19,446 nt of DNA from Candidatus Eiseniibacteriota bacterium (lineage in GTDB: Bacteria > JAFGKV01): contig JALOPK010000026.1 in NCBI GenBank assembly GCA_025453925.1, positions 1 to 19,446 on the forward strand, given 5' to 3'. The notes beneath the pieces were generated by a model that made no database searches, was not told the origin of the DNA, and saw nothing but the letters and a program-made list of their open reading frames with translations. Shown here in pieces: positions 7,580 to 15,348 of the stretch (position 1 is its first letter; the number at the start of each line of letters is the position of its first letter). The position numbers were made by a program, and so were the translations under genes.

Positions 7580-9841
7580 TCAGACTACGACACCCTCGTC
7601 GGTCTTCTCCTCGAGACTCTTGCGTCGCCGGGAGTAGTGGTACTTGTAGTCATAGCCCGAGTAGTAGTAGTAGTAATACGCGCCATACCGGCCTGAGGGC
7701 CGGAGTCCGTTCATCACGCAGCCGATGATCCGGGAACCGGATTGCAGCAGGTGCCTGAGCGCATTATCCAGGGCAGGGCGTGACGTGGCTCCGGGGCGCA
7801 CGATGAAGATCACGCCGTCCGCCTTGGCCGCGATGATGCTCGTGTCCGCGGAAAGAAGCGCCGGAGGCGTGTCGATCAGAATGAAGTCGAAGTCCTTCCT
7901 CATCTCCTCCAGCACCTTGGTCGCCTTCGACGAACTGAGAATATCCGACGGGCTCGGAGGGATCGTGCCGCTCGTCATGCAGAAGAGGTTCTCGACACTC
8001 GTCGCGAAGAGCACCTCGCGGGGAGACATGCCGAACACCACCACATCTGAGAACCCCGGCTTCCTCGCATGCTCGAACACGGAATGCAGCACCGGGGCCC
8101 TGAGGTCGCAGTCGACGAGCAGGGTCCGGTTTCCCGCCTGGGCGAGCGTCGCGCCGAGGTTCACTGTCGCCGTTGACTTGCCTTCCCCCGGCTCGGCGGA
8201 CGTCACGGCGATAACCGCACACGGACTCCCTGCCGCGGAGAAGAGCAGATTGGTCCTCAGCACGCGGAATGCCTCGGCTCCGGAGGACGAGGGTTCGGCA
8301 TGTGTCACCAGGTGAGATGTGATCGGGTTCTTCCCCCATCGCGATTTTCCGGGAAGCACGGGCACATTGGCGAGTACCGGGAGCCCGCGCTTCTCCGCGT
8401 CTTCCGGACCCCGTATGGTCGTGTCCAGGAAGTCCACGCCGAATCCCACCACCAACGCGATCACCGCCCCGATGATGGCCGCCAAAGAGAGGTCTCGCTG
8501 GATGATCGGCCTGACCTGCGAGGCATACGCCGCCTTGTCCACGACACGGATGGGCGAGACTCGCCCGGCCTCTTGAATGCGGGCATCCTCGTAGCGTTGA
8601 GAAAGCATCGCGTACACCGCGCGATCCGCTTCCACGTCCCGAGTGAGCTTTGCGTACGTCCGTTCCACTTCCGGCAGGTTCCGGAGTTTGGCCCGCAAGT
8701 CGGTCAGCGCCGCCTCGACGATGCTCTTCCGCGCATTCACCGAGGTCAGGTCGATTTCAAGCTCCAATGCCGACTCCCAGAGCGACCGCAGACGGCCGAC
8801 CGGTTCGATGATGCCGCCGCTCTCCAGCAGCCGCTTGGACTCAAGCGCCAGCTTGGCTCTGATGTCGCCGATCTGGCGATTGAGCAACTGGATCTTCGCG
8901 GACTCGTCGGTATATCCCTGCATGAGCAGGTTCGCCCGTTCGACCTCGCTCTGGTCAAGCTGGGCTTTGAAGTTCACGAGCATGGGAGACGAGATGCTCT
9001 CGAGCTTCCCGCTCATCCCCGCGCTCTCTTCATCGATCTGTGACCGGATGTAGACGAGCCTGGCCTGTATTCCCTCCTGCTCGGTGGAGGTCGTGGCGAG
9101 GAGGGCGGCGAGATTGGATTGCTGCCCGATGAGGGCACTGGTCTCGGTGCTGAGGTCGATGAAACGTTGTTCCTTCTTGAACTCCTCGAGTCCGATCTCC
9201 GCCAGGTCGAGCCGTCGCCCGACCACGCTCAACTGCTCCTCGATGAACCGGCGCATGGCCGAGACATCTTTTCGCCCCTGGTCCAGATCCTCTCTCTGAA
9301 ACACGTCCACATACAGATTCGCGAAGGCGGTCGAGAGCACCGGAGACGGGCTGGTCACCATGATGGCGATCAGGTCGGTATCCTTGATCGGTTCCGCGGT
9401 CATGGCGATCCACCGAACGAGCTGACGGGCGTGGATGGTGGTCGTGTCGGTTGGGTCAACCATCTTCGCATAGGGGACCAGCGAATCAGGCACGCTCGCG
9501 GCGACACGGTCGCGCATCTGCCGGCTCTTGAGGATCTCGATCTGGTTGGCGATCCGGCTGTCCTGATAGTAGAGGGGCTGCGGATACAGCTTCAGCAGCT
9601 CCTCACGCTCCGTCTGCTCGAACATGAGCGTGGCGGCGGCCTGGAACAGAGGGCTGGTCCGGTAGGTGCGGATCGCCGCCAAAGAGAAGATCACGGCAAA
9701 GACGGCGAGCATCAGCCATTTGCGGTGCCAAAGAATGCCAAGATAGTGGTGGATATCGAGCCCTTCCGCAGGCGGCGCCCACGGCTCCACTGCCTCCGGT
9801 TGGGTCGGCTCAACATTCGTTGCGGTCGGTTCGTTCTGCAT
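7580..9841 (-). CDS. wzc: Polysaccharide co-polymerase with BY-kinase domain (Wzc-like)
   Basis: This 753-residue inner membrane protein controls chain length and export of an exopolysaccharide or capsule. A cytoplasmic Pro-rich leader is followed by a Wzz domain with TM1 at about residues 39-57 and a long periplasmic coiled-coil region. TM2 lies near 447-467 (LSLAAIIGAVIALVVGFGVD). The cytoplasmic kinase domain has Walker A TSAEPGEGKST with Lys555, a Walker A'-type LLVDCDLRAP, and Walker B FILIDTPPA with Asp657. The C-terminal tyrosine cluster at 719-736 has 11 Tyr, six of them consecutive, and is the expected autophosphorylation tail. The length and order are those of a fused Wzc, not a split CapA/CapB pair. 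The start is ATG, 21 bases after the SLBB gene, so the two are likely co-transcribed. Confidence 0.95.
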   Translation of the reverse strand: MQNEPTATNVEPTQPEAVEPWAPPAEGLDIHHYLGILWHRKWLMLAVFAVIFSLAAIRTYRTSPLFQAAATLMFEQTEREELLKLYPQPLYYQDSRIANQIEILKSRQMRDRVAASVPDSLVPYAKMVDPTDTTTIHARQLVRWIAMTAEPIKDTDLIAIMVTSPSPVLSTAFANLYVDVFQREDLDQGRKDVSAMRRFIEEQLSVVGRRLDLAEIGLEEFKKEQRFIDLSTETSALIGQQSNLAALLATTSTEQEGIQARLVYIRSQIDEESAGMSGKLESISSPMLVNFKAQLDQSEVERANLLMQGYTDESAKIQLLNRQIGDIRAKLALESKRLLESGGIIEPVGRLRSLWESALELEIDLTSVNARKSIVEAALTDLRAKLRNLPEVERTYAKLTRDVEADRAVYAMLSQRYEDARIQEAGRVSPIRVVDKAAYASQVRPIIQRDLSLAAIIGAVIALVVGFGVDFLDTTIRGPEDAEKRGLPVLANVPVLPGKSRWGKNPITSHLVTHAEPSSSGAEAFRVLRTNLLFSAAGSPCAVIAVTSAEPGEGKSTATVNLGATLAQAGNRTLLVDCDLRAPVLHSVFEHARKPGFSDVVVFGMSPREVLFATSVENLFCMTSGTIPPSPSDILSSSKATKVLEEMRKDFDFILIDTPPALLSADTSIIAAKADGVIFIVRPGATSRPALDNALRHLLQSGSRIIGCVMNGLRPSGRYGAYYYYYYSGYDYKYHYSRRRKSLEEKTDEGVVV
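7661..7675 (-). repeat. (TAC)5 codon repeat in the tyrosine tail
   Basis: Five tandem GTA units on the plus strand are five TAC Tyr codons on the coding strand, with a sixth Tyr codon (TAT) beside them. The repeat encodes most of the six-Tyr run in the kinase tail. Gain or loss of units would stay in frame and change the number of phosphorylatable tyrosines. Confidence 0.85.
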
Positions 9842-9862
9842 GTCAGGAGTGGGGTTCGGAGG

Positions 9863-10312
9863 TCAGTCGGAGTACCTTGCCAACGTGAAGGCAAGGTTGA
9901 CCAGAATCGCGAAGCCGGAAATGATGGTCAGCCCCTCCCGGAACCGCGGCCAGAAGTTGCGCTTGACGATGACGATGTCTCCCGGCGAGAGGGTCACGAT
10001 GTCCCCCTTCTCCAGCTTGAGGCGCAGGTTGAGCGTCTCAACCTGTCTATCGACCCCGCGGATGAGCTCGACCCGGGAGAGATCGGCGTCCGAGGTCGGC
10101 CCCCCCGCGGCCGAAAGCAGCTCCACGATATCGGCCTCGGCGCCAAGGAGTTTCATCCCTGGTCCGCCGACCTGCCCCCAGACATAGTACTTGAAGGAGG
10201 GGGCGTTCTCCACCTGCACCTGGGCAACGCTGAAGCCCGGCCGCTGTGCCCATGCGGACGTCCCCGCAATGGCCATCATCAGGAAACAGATCAGTCGGTT
10301 GCCTACGCGCAC
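9863..10312 (-). CDS. Small SLBB-domain protein, likely polysaccharide export component
   Basis: This 149-residue protein has a signal peptide ending SAWAQ (about residues 1-22), one SLBB beta-grasp domain (about 40-115) and a C-terminal hydrophobic helix (about 128-146). The SLBB evidence is YYVWGQVGGPGMKLLGAEAD, then DIVELLSAAGGPTSDADLS, then the closing LSPGDIVIVKRNFW. Wza-type outer membrane export proteins normally begin with a Poly_export (PES) domain, which is missing here, so this is a minimal, SLBB-only form. The start is GTG, with a strong GGGAGGGAGGT site (10319-10329) six bases upstream. It sits between the OmpA-family gene and the Wzc-like gene. It probably links the inner membrane kinase to an outer membrane exit, but that is inferred from context. 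Confidence 0.8.
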   Translation of the reverse strand: MRVGNRLICFLMMAIAGTSAWAQRPGFSVAQVQVENAPSFKYYVWGQVGGPGMKLLGAEADIVELLSAAGGPTSDADLSRVELIRGVDRQVETLNLRLKLEKGDIVTLSPGDIVIVKRNFWPRFREGLTIISGFAILVNLAFTLARYSD

Positions 10313-10383
10313 TGCGCTACCTCCCTCCCGCCACGCTCAACTGCACCAGCGACCACACATCCTCCATTCTCCGTCGAGGAGTT

Positions 10384-11781
10384 CTACTCCCTCGTCATCA
10401 ACGTGAACTCGGCCCTGCGGTTCTTCCACCATGAAGTCTCGTCATGACCCGGATCCGCAGGCCGCTCCTCGCCGAAGCTCACCGTCGTCATCCGTGCCGG
10501 GCTGATACCCAGATTGACCAGATAGCGCTTGGCGCTCTCCGCGCGCCGTTGTCCCAGCGCCATGTTGTACTCATTCGTGCCCCGTTCGTCGCAGTGGCCC
10601 TCGACCAGGATCTTCCAGTCGGGATGCGTCTCGAGCACGTTGGCATTTGCGCGAGCCGTCTCGCGCTGATCCGGGCGAACACCCGACTGGTCATAGTCAT
10701 AGTAGATCGGGTTGAGCACCACGCCGACCGCGGGTGAGACCGGAGGCAGGGGCGCCACGGGCGCGGCCGGTTCCGGCGCGGGAGCGGGAGGCGGCGTTGG
10801 TTGCACCGGTGGGGTCACGACCGGGGCAGGAGGAACGGGTTCCCGGGGTGCCGGCTGCGGCGCGACGGCGGGAGCCGGCTTCCGCTTCGGGAAGTCCATG
10901 GTGTAGCTCAAACCGAAGCCCAGCCGTTCGAACTTGTCATCGCTCTGAAGCAGCCGATCGTATCCGGCGTCGAAGCCCTCGATCTTGTGCAGGACAACGG
11001 CCGCCGTCACCGGACCGATCTCGGTCTTGAGAGCGGCATTCAAATCGCGGCTGTCATATTCGATGGCCAGCGCTACATCGCGCAGCCCTATGGTCTTGTT
11101 GCTCCCCAGGCTCACCTCGGCGCCGCCGAAGAGCCCGATAGCGGTCTCCGGATGGTAGTCATCGAAGAATGCGTCCGTATTGAGGTTTTCATTGGGGCCG
11201 TCATAGCCGACGTACCGCCCCCGGCCGAGGCCCACGTTGAACCGGGTTCCCCGGAGGACCGGTGGCAGCCGCTTCACGAACTGGGTGAGCGGGACCGTAG
11301 CGACGACGAACGCGGAGAAGTTCTCCGGCGGCTTGATGGATTCGTCGTTCTCCTCCTCGTTCACGAAGTTGTCATCCGACCAGGCGTCTTCACCGTACTC
11401 TTCACCGTGGCCGAGAGCCGAAACGTGCTTGTTCCAGCCGATGTCGTGGGCGCCGGCGGCGAGCGACCAGTGATTCTGATCGCCTTTGCGGAGCTGGTAG
11501 TTGAACCCCAAGACCCAGGTGTCGAAGGTGAAGGCGGTGAGGTCAACCTCGAGGCGATCGGAAACGCCATAACGGACGCCGAAGTTCCCTTCCCACCAGT
11601 TGACGATGGCCGTATCATCGAGCGGGCCGGTCACCGTGCCGGCGATGCACAGGCTTCCCTTCGGCATGACCTTGGCGCTCGGGGTGTCGATGAGCATTGC
11701 GGTGCGCTCGAACTGCGCAGCCACCGGAATGGCCGAGGCCATGAGCAAGAGGACAGCCGCTACCAAGAAGCGTGAGGTCAT
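10384..11781 (-). CDS. OmpA-family outer membrane protein with N-terminal beta-barrel
   Basis: The protein has 465 residues from the ATG at 11779-11781. The frame opens further upstream, but only this start gives a signal peptide (MTSRFLVAAVLLLMASAIPV, cleavage after VAA), and GGGAG lies at good distance. Residues of about 24-295 alternate in the beta-barrel manner (GVRYGVSDRLEVDLTAFTFD, WVLGFNYQLRKG). A Pro/Ala-rich linker follows (about 297-348). The C-terminal OmpA/Pal domain (about 350-465) contains ILVEGHCDERGTNEYNMALG, RRAESAKRYL and the closing NRRAEFTL, and should bind peptidoglycan. Its position before the SLBB and Wzc genes, with 71 bases between, suggests that its barrel may form the outer membrane route of the export system; an ordinary envelope anchor is the alternative. 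Confidence 0.88.
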   Translation of the reverse strand: MTSRFLVAAVLLLMASAIPVAAQFERTAMLIDTPSAKVMPKGSLCIAGTVTGPLDDTAIVNWWEGNFGVRYGVSDRLEVDLTAFTFDTWVLGFNYQLRKGDQNHWSLAAGAHDIGWNKHVSALGHGEEYGEDAWSDDNFVNEEENDESIKPPENFSAFVVATVPLTQFVKRLPPVLRGTRFNVGLGRGRYVGYDGPNENLNTDAFFDDYHPETAIGLFGGAEVSLGSNKTIGLRDVALAIEYDSRDLNAALKTEIGPVTAAVVLHKIEGFDAGYDRLLQSDDKFERLGFGLSYTMDFPKRKPAPAVAPQPAPREPVPPAPVVTPPVQPTPPPAPAPEPAAPVAPLPPVSPAVGVVLNPIYYDYDQSGVRPDQRETARANANVLETHPDWKILVEGHCDERGTNEYNMALGQRRAESAKRYLVNLGISPARMTTVSFGEERPADPGHDETSWWKNRRAEFTLMTRE

Positions 11782-11943
11782 GATCCCACTCCCTTGAAGA
11801 GTTCGCGATTCTGCGAGGACCCACCGACATATACAGAACAAAGTATCACCGTCGTCTTTCTCCGGCAAGAGCCACGTCATGTCCGCCCAAGGTCTGGTAC
11901 AACGGAAAGGCAGTCACCTTTCAGGTGTTGCCGCGGCGCTGTG

Positions 11944-12984
11944 TCACGCCCCAAGGCACTCGCGAGGCGGCAACTCCCGGTCAATGAGGCGCCAGAACGA
12001 CGGTCCGCGTTTGAAGTGGAGCTCGTATCCCGGAACCAGCCGCGATACCCGGCACGCGACGCCGAAGGCGTGGCCGATGGCATCGGGCGACAGACTGCCT
12101 CCGGGAGGAGCCTGAAGGAACGCGGCGAACAGAGCAGACGCCGTACGCATTGGCGACAGGGGAACCAACGCGTCCTCGTCCGCCTTGTGCAGCAGGAATA
12201 CCGCCCGAACCGAGGGCGTCTCCTGGGAGTATCCCGCCGGAGAGAGTTTCGGGCTCGGGGCCGCCGCGACAAGGAACCCCTCGTCACGCGCTATCAGGAA
12301 GTTCACGTCGTCTCCGAGAGCGGGCCGGTTGGCCTCGCGACTCCACGTGGCGACCGATGTCTTCCCCGCGTCCGACTCGCCCAGGAAGAGAAACCCGTCT
12401 CCATCCCGGGCGACGGCGGATGAGTGGAGGATGAGGCCCCCGTGTTCCGTATGCCGTGCAGTCGCGAGGTAGAGCAAGAGCGCCAGCAGCCGCAATGACG
12501 TCTGGTCATGGTGTTCCGGCGCCACGAGGGCCGTGGCGCGGAGGAGGGCCTGAGCTGCTCCACCTTCTCCCGCTGAGTTGGAGAATGGCCCGGGCGGCCA
12601 CGAGAAGGTGAATGCGCCTGATCCCCGGTGGCCGCGAAGGCCTTCGGGAGTGCCGGCAAATTGGGCGTACGCTTCAGCCAATGCGCGTTGGAAGCGACTC
12701 CACGCCTCGCCGCCGCCGCGCGGTGCGTGTGCGAGCCAGGCCGACTCATCAGGGGGGAGGGGCGATCCGGACACGACCACGTACTCCTCTTCGTCCTCCC
12801 GCGGGGCCACGACGAATCCGAACGGGGCCAGCTTGCCGACAAGGTCCTCGACCGACCGGGCACCGATTTCGTTCAGGGAGACGAGGGTTGACCGCCATCC
12901 GCCAAGGCGGATGGCGACTGCGTTTCCCGCGGGCGACGAGGTCGCGGCATGTGCGGGCTCCGCACGAGCAGTGTGGGCTGGCAT
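11944..12984 (-). CDS. HPr-kinase-like P-loop protein, possible peptide-tailoring kinase
   Basis: The protein has 346 residues. The C-terminal half resembles HprK-related kinases: GGLILHSSAVARDGDGFLFL leads into the P-loop GESDAGKTS (Lys208). LGDDV follows near 223-227, with the acidic pair these kinases use for metal. The N-terminal 180 residues have no domain I can name. It lacks the N-terminal regulatory domain of true HPr kinase, and no HPr gene is nearby. Family knowledge: HprK-related proteins recur beside PqqD-domain proteins, and HprK homologues phosphorylate some lasso peptides. Here it follows two precursor-like peptides and shares a strand with a tandem PqqD protein, so peptide or carrier modification is the best guess. 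The start is ATG with GAGGT (12988-12992) a few bases upstream. A terminator hairpin (13035-13079) separates it from the peptides. Confidence 0.8.
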   Translation of the reverse strand: MPAHTARAEPAHAATSSPAGNAVAIRLGGWRSTLVSLNEIGARSVEDLVGKLAPFGFVVAPREDEEEYVVVSGSPLPPDESAWLAHAPRGGGEAWSRFQRALAEAYAQFAGTPEGLRGHRGSGAFTFSWPPGPFSNSAGEGGAAQALLRATALVAPEHHDQTSLRLLALLLYLATARHTEHGGLILHSSAVARDGDGFLFLGESDAGKTSVATWSREANRPALGDDVNFLIARDEGFLVAAAPSPKLSPAGYSQETPSVRAVFLLHKADEDALVPLSPMRTASALFAAFLQAPPGGSLSPDAIGHAFGVACRVSRLVPGYELHFKRGPSFWRLIDRELPPRECLGA

Positions 12985-13034
12985 TGGCGACCTCGCGATG
13001 GGTGAGGACGTGCTGGACGCAGGGTGGCAATCAG

Positions 13035-13079
13035 AAAAACGGCGGCCACCACCGGGACCTACCCGGCTGGCGGCCGCCG
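13035..13079 (-). terminator. Rho-independent terminator between precursor peptides and kinase
   Basis: CGGCGGCC at 13040-13047 pairs with GGCCGCCG at 13072-13079, with an inner CCGGG/CCCGG pairing (13052-13056 with 13062-13066). Reading on the minus strand, the stem is followed at once by TTTTT (13039-13035). It lies 57 bases past the stop of the second peptide gene and 50 bases before the kinase start. Such a site would keep peptide mRNA high and let only part of transcription reach the kinase. Confidence 0.8.
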
Positions 13080-13135
13080 CTCACTCGCGTGCTGCTGCCC
13101 GCAGGCGGGGGCCTCAACTCAGTATGGGCGTTGCC

Positions 13136-13375
13136 TCAGGGCTCGGGCACCACACTGGCATACTGGCCGAGGGCGCAGTGGGTCGCTCCGGTGCCGGCCT
13201 CGCAATAGTTCGTCCCGGTGAACAACTCGCCCCTGTTGCAGAGGCCTGAGTGGATGCTCCCGGTCCGGCACTGCTCGGTCGGTGTCCCGCCGCTGAAACA
13301 GGCCAGGGGGATCGGCGGCCCGCCGGAGGCCGATCGCCCACCGAGATCCGTCACGGTCGGCTTTTCGTATTTCAC
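13136..13375 (-). CDS. Cys-rich RiPP precursor-like peptide 1
   Basis: This 79-residue peptide begins MKYEKPTVTDLGGRSASGG. The leader contains Y3xxP6 followed by V8, D10-L11 and G12-G13, close to the YxxP...G leader motif known from lasso and related precursors that bind PqqD-type recognition domains. The remaining part has five Cys at 26, 36, 46, 58 and 67. Each is followed by two residues and Gly (CFSG, CRTG, CNRG, CEAG, CALG), making five CxxG units of 9-12 residues. There is no signal peptide and no double-Gly export site of the usual type apart from G18-G19. The start is GTG with CGAGGT (13383-13388) upstream. It is 51 of 76 positions identical to the peptide encoded 15 bases upstream, with all Cys in register. 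The modification and the leader cleavage point are unknown. Confidence 0.8.
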   Translation of the reverse strand: MKYEKPTVTDLGGRSASGGPPIPLACFSGGTPTEQCRTGSIHSGLCNRGELFTGTNYCEAGTGATHCALGQYASVVPEP

Positions 13376-13390
13376 GGAGTCTACCTCGGG

Positions 13391-13621
13391 TTAGTCGATG
13401 CTCGCCAGGTTGCCCTGGATGCAGTCCGTGGCGCCGGTTCCGTCGGTGCAGTTGTAGGCACCGCCGAAAAGGTCACCCGTATTGCAGAGCCCGGCGTGAA
13501 CCTCGCCTGTGGCGCACTGCTCGGTCGGGCCCGTGCCGCTGAAACATCCCAGCGGGATCGGGGGGCCGCCTGACGCAGAGCGACCGCTCAGGTCGCGAAC
13601 CGATGGCTTCTCATACTTCAC
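13391..13621 (-). CDS. Cys-rich RiPP precursor-like peptide 2
   Basis: This 76-residue paralogue of the neighbouring peptide begins (M)KYEKPSVRDLSGRSASGG. I chose the GTG at 13619-13621 over the longer open frame (to 13675) because it has a textbook GGAGGT (13627-13632) five or six bases upstream and aligns exactly with the start of the neighbour. It has the same YxxP leader and the same five Cys positions (26, 36, 46, 58, 67), each in a CxxG unit (CFSG, CATG, CNTG, CTDG, CIQG). Differences from the neighbour concentrate between the Cys and at the C-terminus (GNLASID). GPPIPL just before the first Cys is identical in both. It is the first peptide gene of the pair, with a candidate promoter upstream at 13755-13783. 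Confidence 0.8.
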   Translation of the reverse strand: MKYEKPSVRDLSGRSASGGPPIPLGCFSGTGPTEQCATGEVHAGLCNTGDLFGGAYNCTDGTGATDCIQGNLASID

Positions 13622-13754
13622 AAGGCACCTCCGGGAGTCTGGCCTGTAAGGCTCTACCACTGCTCGCGGTGGCACCGTCGTTCGACTCGCCGCGACGCCT
13701 GATCATCGCGCCGCAGCGAGTGACCGGAGTTCCACCATTGCACAAACCGACACA

Positions 13755-13783
13755 AATCTATGCGGGCCAATGTCGGGGCGCAA
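13755..13783 (-). promoter_or_regulatory. Candidate promoter for the precursor-peptide pair
   Basis: On the minus strand, TTGCGC (13783-13778) and TAGATT (13760-13755) are separated by 17 bases, inside an AT-richer stretch of the 232-base spacer between the glycosyltransferase stop and the first peptide start. The -10 matches 4 of 6 consensus positions and the -35 matches 3 of 6. It would give the peptides their own transcript of about 700 bases, ending at the 13035-13079 terminator. Confidence 0.35.
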
Positions 13784-13853
13784 CAAGATCCTGCACACCC
13801 TTCGACACGCCCTCAGTCGGAATGCCCCGCGCCTGGCCATCGACGCCATCCGT

Positions 13854-15293
13854 TCAATGCGCCGAGGCAGCCGCCTCGTTCGAGATCAACTCGCTCGGGT
13901 AGGCCGCGAAATGCCGCGGATACTCATAGCGCATGACCGGGTAGGCGTCGGGGTAGTCGCTTGAATCCGACGCCGCCATGGCGCCCAATTCCTCCCACAG
14001 CGATTCGTACCGCCGCGTCTGGCAGGCGAGCGTGAAGTGCTCCTCCACCCGCGCCTTCGCCGCCTCTCCCATGCGGCGGCGCACGCCCGGGCTTTCCACC
14101 AGCTCCCGCACGTACCGGGCCGCCAGGCCGAGATCGATGCCGACCTGCCGGCTCATGGTGTGAATAGTCGAATGATCGAAGGGATGTCGCAGGGTCTGAA
14201 GCGCGTCCGCAGGGCTGATCCGTGCCTGCCATTGGGTGGGCACGAGGAATCCCGTCCGCTGATGAACCACGATGTCGCGAAACCCGTCCCAATCACTGCA
14301 CACCACCGGAAGCCCCGCCGCCATGGCCTCGATGAGTGCCACGCCGAAAGACTCCTGAAGGTTGTCGCTGAACGCGATGAACATATCCGCTGCGCTGAGC
14401 AGATCCGCTTTGTGGGACTCAGGGTAGTCCGCAATCACGCGCACGCGCCGTGCGAGGGGCGTGCCCCGGATCTGTGCGGCAATCCGCTTCGCCTCGTGCC
14501 CCGCATCCGCTCCCGCGATGACGAGCATCACGTCGTGCCCCGGTACGGTGACCAGAAGCCTCGCGAAACACTCGAGAAGGCGCGGGTAGGCCATCTTGGT
14601 GAGGCTGTCGATCCGCGCATTGGAGAGGAGCACCGTCGCCGGCTCCGGGATGTCGAACAGCCGGCGGGCAGCGGCACGATCCCGGGGGCTCAGGGCTTCA
14701 TGGTCGATGCCCGGGTGCACCACCTCGATCCGCCCCCGATAGCGAATCGCGCCGGCTGTCGTGACCGCCATATCGCTGACGAACTCGCGCAGCGCGCTCT
14801 GCGCGGCCTTTGAGAGCACGACGAGGGCGTCATAGGGCCTTCCGCCCCGTTCCAGGAAGCACACGTCAAGGACCTCGCGCAGGTGCCCCAGCGTGGCGAT
14901 GGTGTATGACGTTCGCACCAAAGGGATTCTGGGATTGCCCAGGAGGTGGCGGAAAGCAAGCTGGCGCGCCGGATCCATGTTCTCGCCGTGGATCACGGCG
15001 TACGTCTCCGACGACCGCTCCGTGAGCGCGCTGAACGGCCTGAACCGGATACGCGGGCTCGCGCCCTCGGCCCGGGCCCGCTCCTGGTCCGACAGGGACG
15101 ACAGGACCGAGTCATCGAAAAACCCGTGGTAGCCCCGGCACCGGCCGTGACGGAGGAAGCCCTGGGTCTGGTTCCACCGCGCGACGCTGCATCCAAGGGG
15201 CCGGGGAGGCCGGATGAGATGCGAGAACCCCTCGAGGCTCGCTACCAGCCCTTCCCCGAGAGGATCGGCCGGCGCGCGGTTCACCGCCGACAA
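13854..15293 (-). CDS. GT4-type (GT-B fold) glycosyltransferase
   Basis: The protein is up to 479 residues. The C-terminal half is a clear GT4 domain. VLLSNARIDSLTKMAYPRLL marks the nucleotide-sugar lobe, VIADYPESHKADLLSAADMF leads to the donor site, and ESFGVALIEAMAAGLPVV contains the EX7E motif (Glu314 and Glu322). DGFRDIVVHQRTGFLVP completes the site. The N-terminal acceptor lobe contains HGENMDPARQLAFRHLLGNP and RTSYTIATLGHLREVL. The annotated start is TTG at 15291-15293; a GTG three codons in (15282-15284) is as plausible, and neither has a strong ribosome site. It lies 55 bases after the tandem-PqqD gene and before the peptide pair. It may glycosylate the peptides or add sugars to the polysaccharide made by the neighbouring genes; sequence alone does not decide. 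Confidence 0.88.
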   Translation of the reverse strand: MSAVNRAPADPLGEGLVASLEGFSHLIRPPRPLGCSVARWNQTQGFLRHGRCRGYHGFFDDSVLSSLSDQERARAEGASPRIRFRPFSALTERSSETYAVIHGENMDPARQLAFRHLLGNPRIPLVRTSYTIATLGHLREVLDVCFLERGGRPYDALVVLSKAAQSALREFVSDMAVTTAGAIRYRGRIEVVHPGIDHEALSPRDRAAARRLFDIPEPATVLLSNARIDSLTKMAYPRLLECFARLLVTVPGHDVMLVIAGADAGHEAKRIAAQIRGTPLARRVRVIADYPESHKADLLSAADMFIAFSDNLQESFGVALIEAMAAGLPVVCSDWDGFRDIVVHQRTGFLVPTQWQARISPADALQTLRHPFDHSTIHTMSRQVGIDLGLAARYVRELVESPGVRRRMGEAAKARVEEHFTLACQTRRYESLWEELGAMAASDSSDYPDAYPVMRYEYPRHFAAYPSELISNEAAASAH

Positions 15294-15348
15294 CCCTCGC
15301 CGGGACCTGACGGACGAATCGCGGTGGGGGCCGCCTGACTCGGCAGGA

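Noticed and set aside
9119-10447. Long plus-strand frame of 442 codons opposite the Wzc-like and SLBB genes
   Set aside because: It is the antisense of two well-supported genes, with His/Arg/Asp-rich composition typical of antisense frames in GC-rich DNA.
10801-11775. Long plus-strand frame of 324 codons opposite the OmpA-family gene
   Set aside because: It is antisense to a gene with a signal peptide and a clear OmpA domain, and has no domain features of its own.
11782-11943. Possible promoter for the OmpA-family gene (TTGCCG with GATACT or TACTTT on the minus strand)
   Set aside because: Spacing and hexamers do not fit together well (15 bases to the better -10). A separate promoter here is plausible but not supported enough to list.
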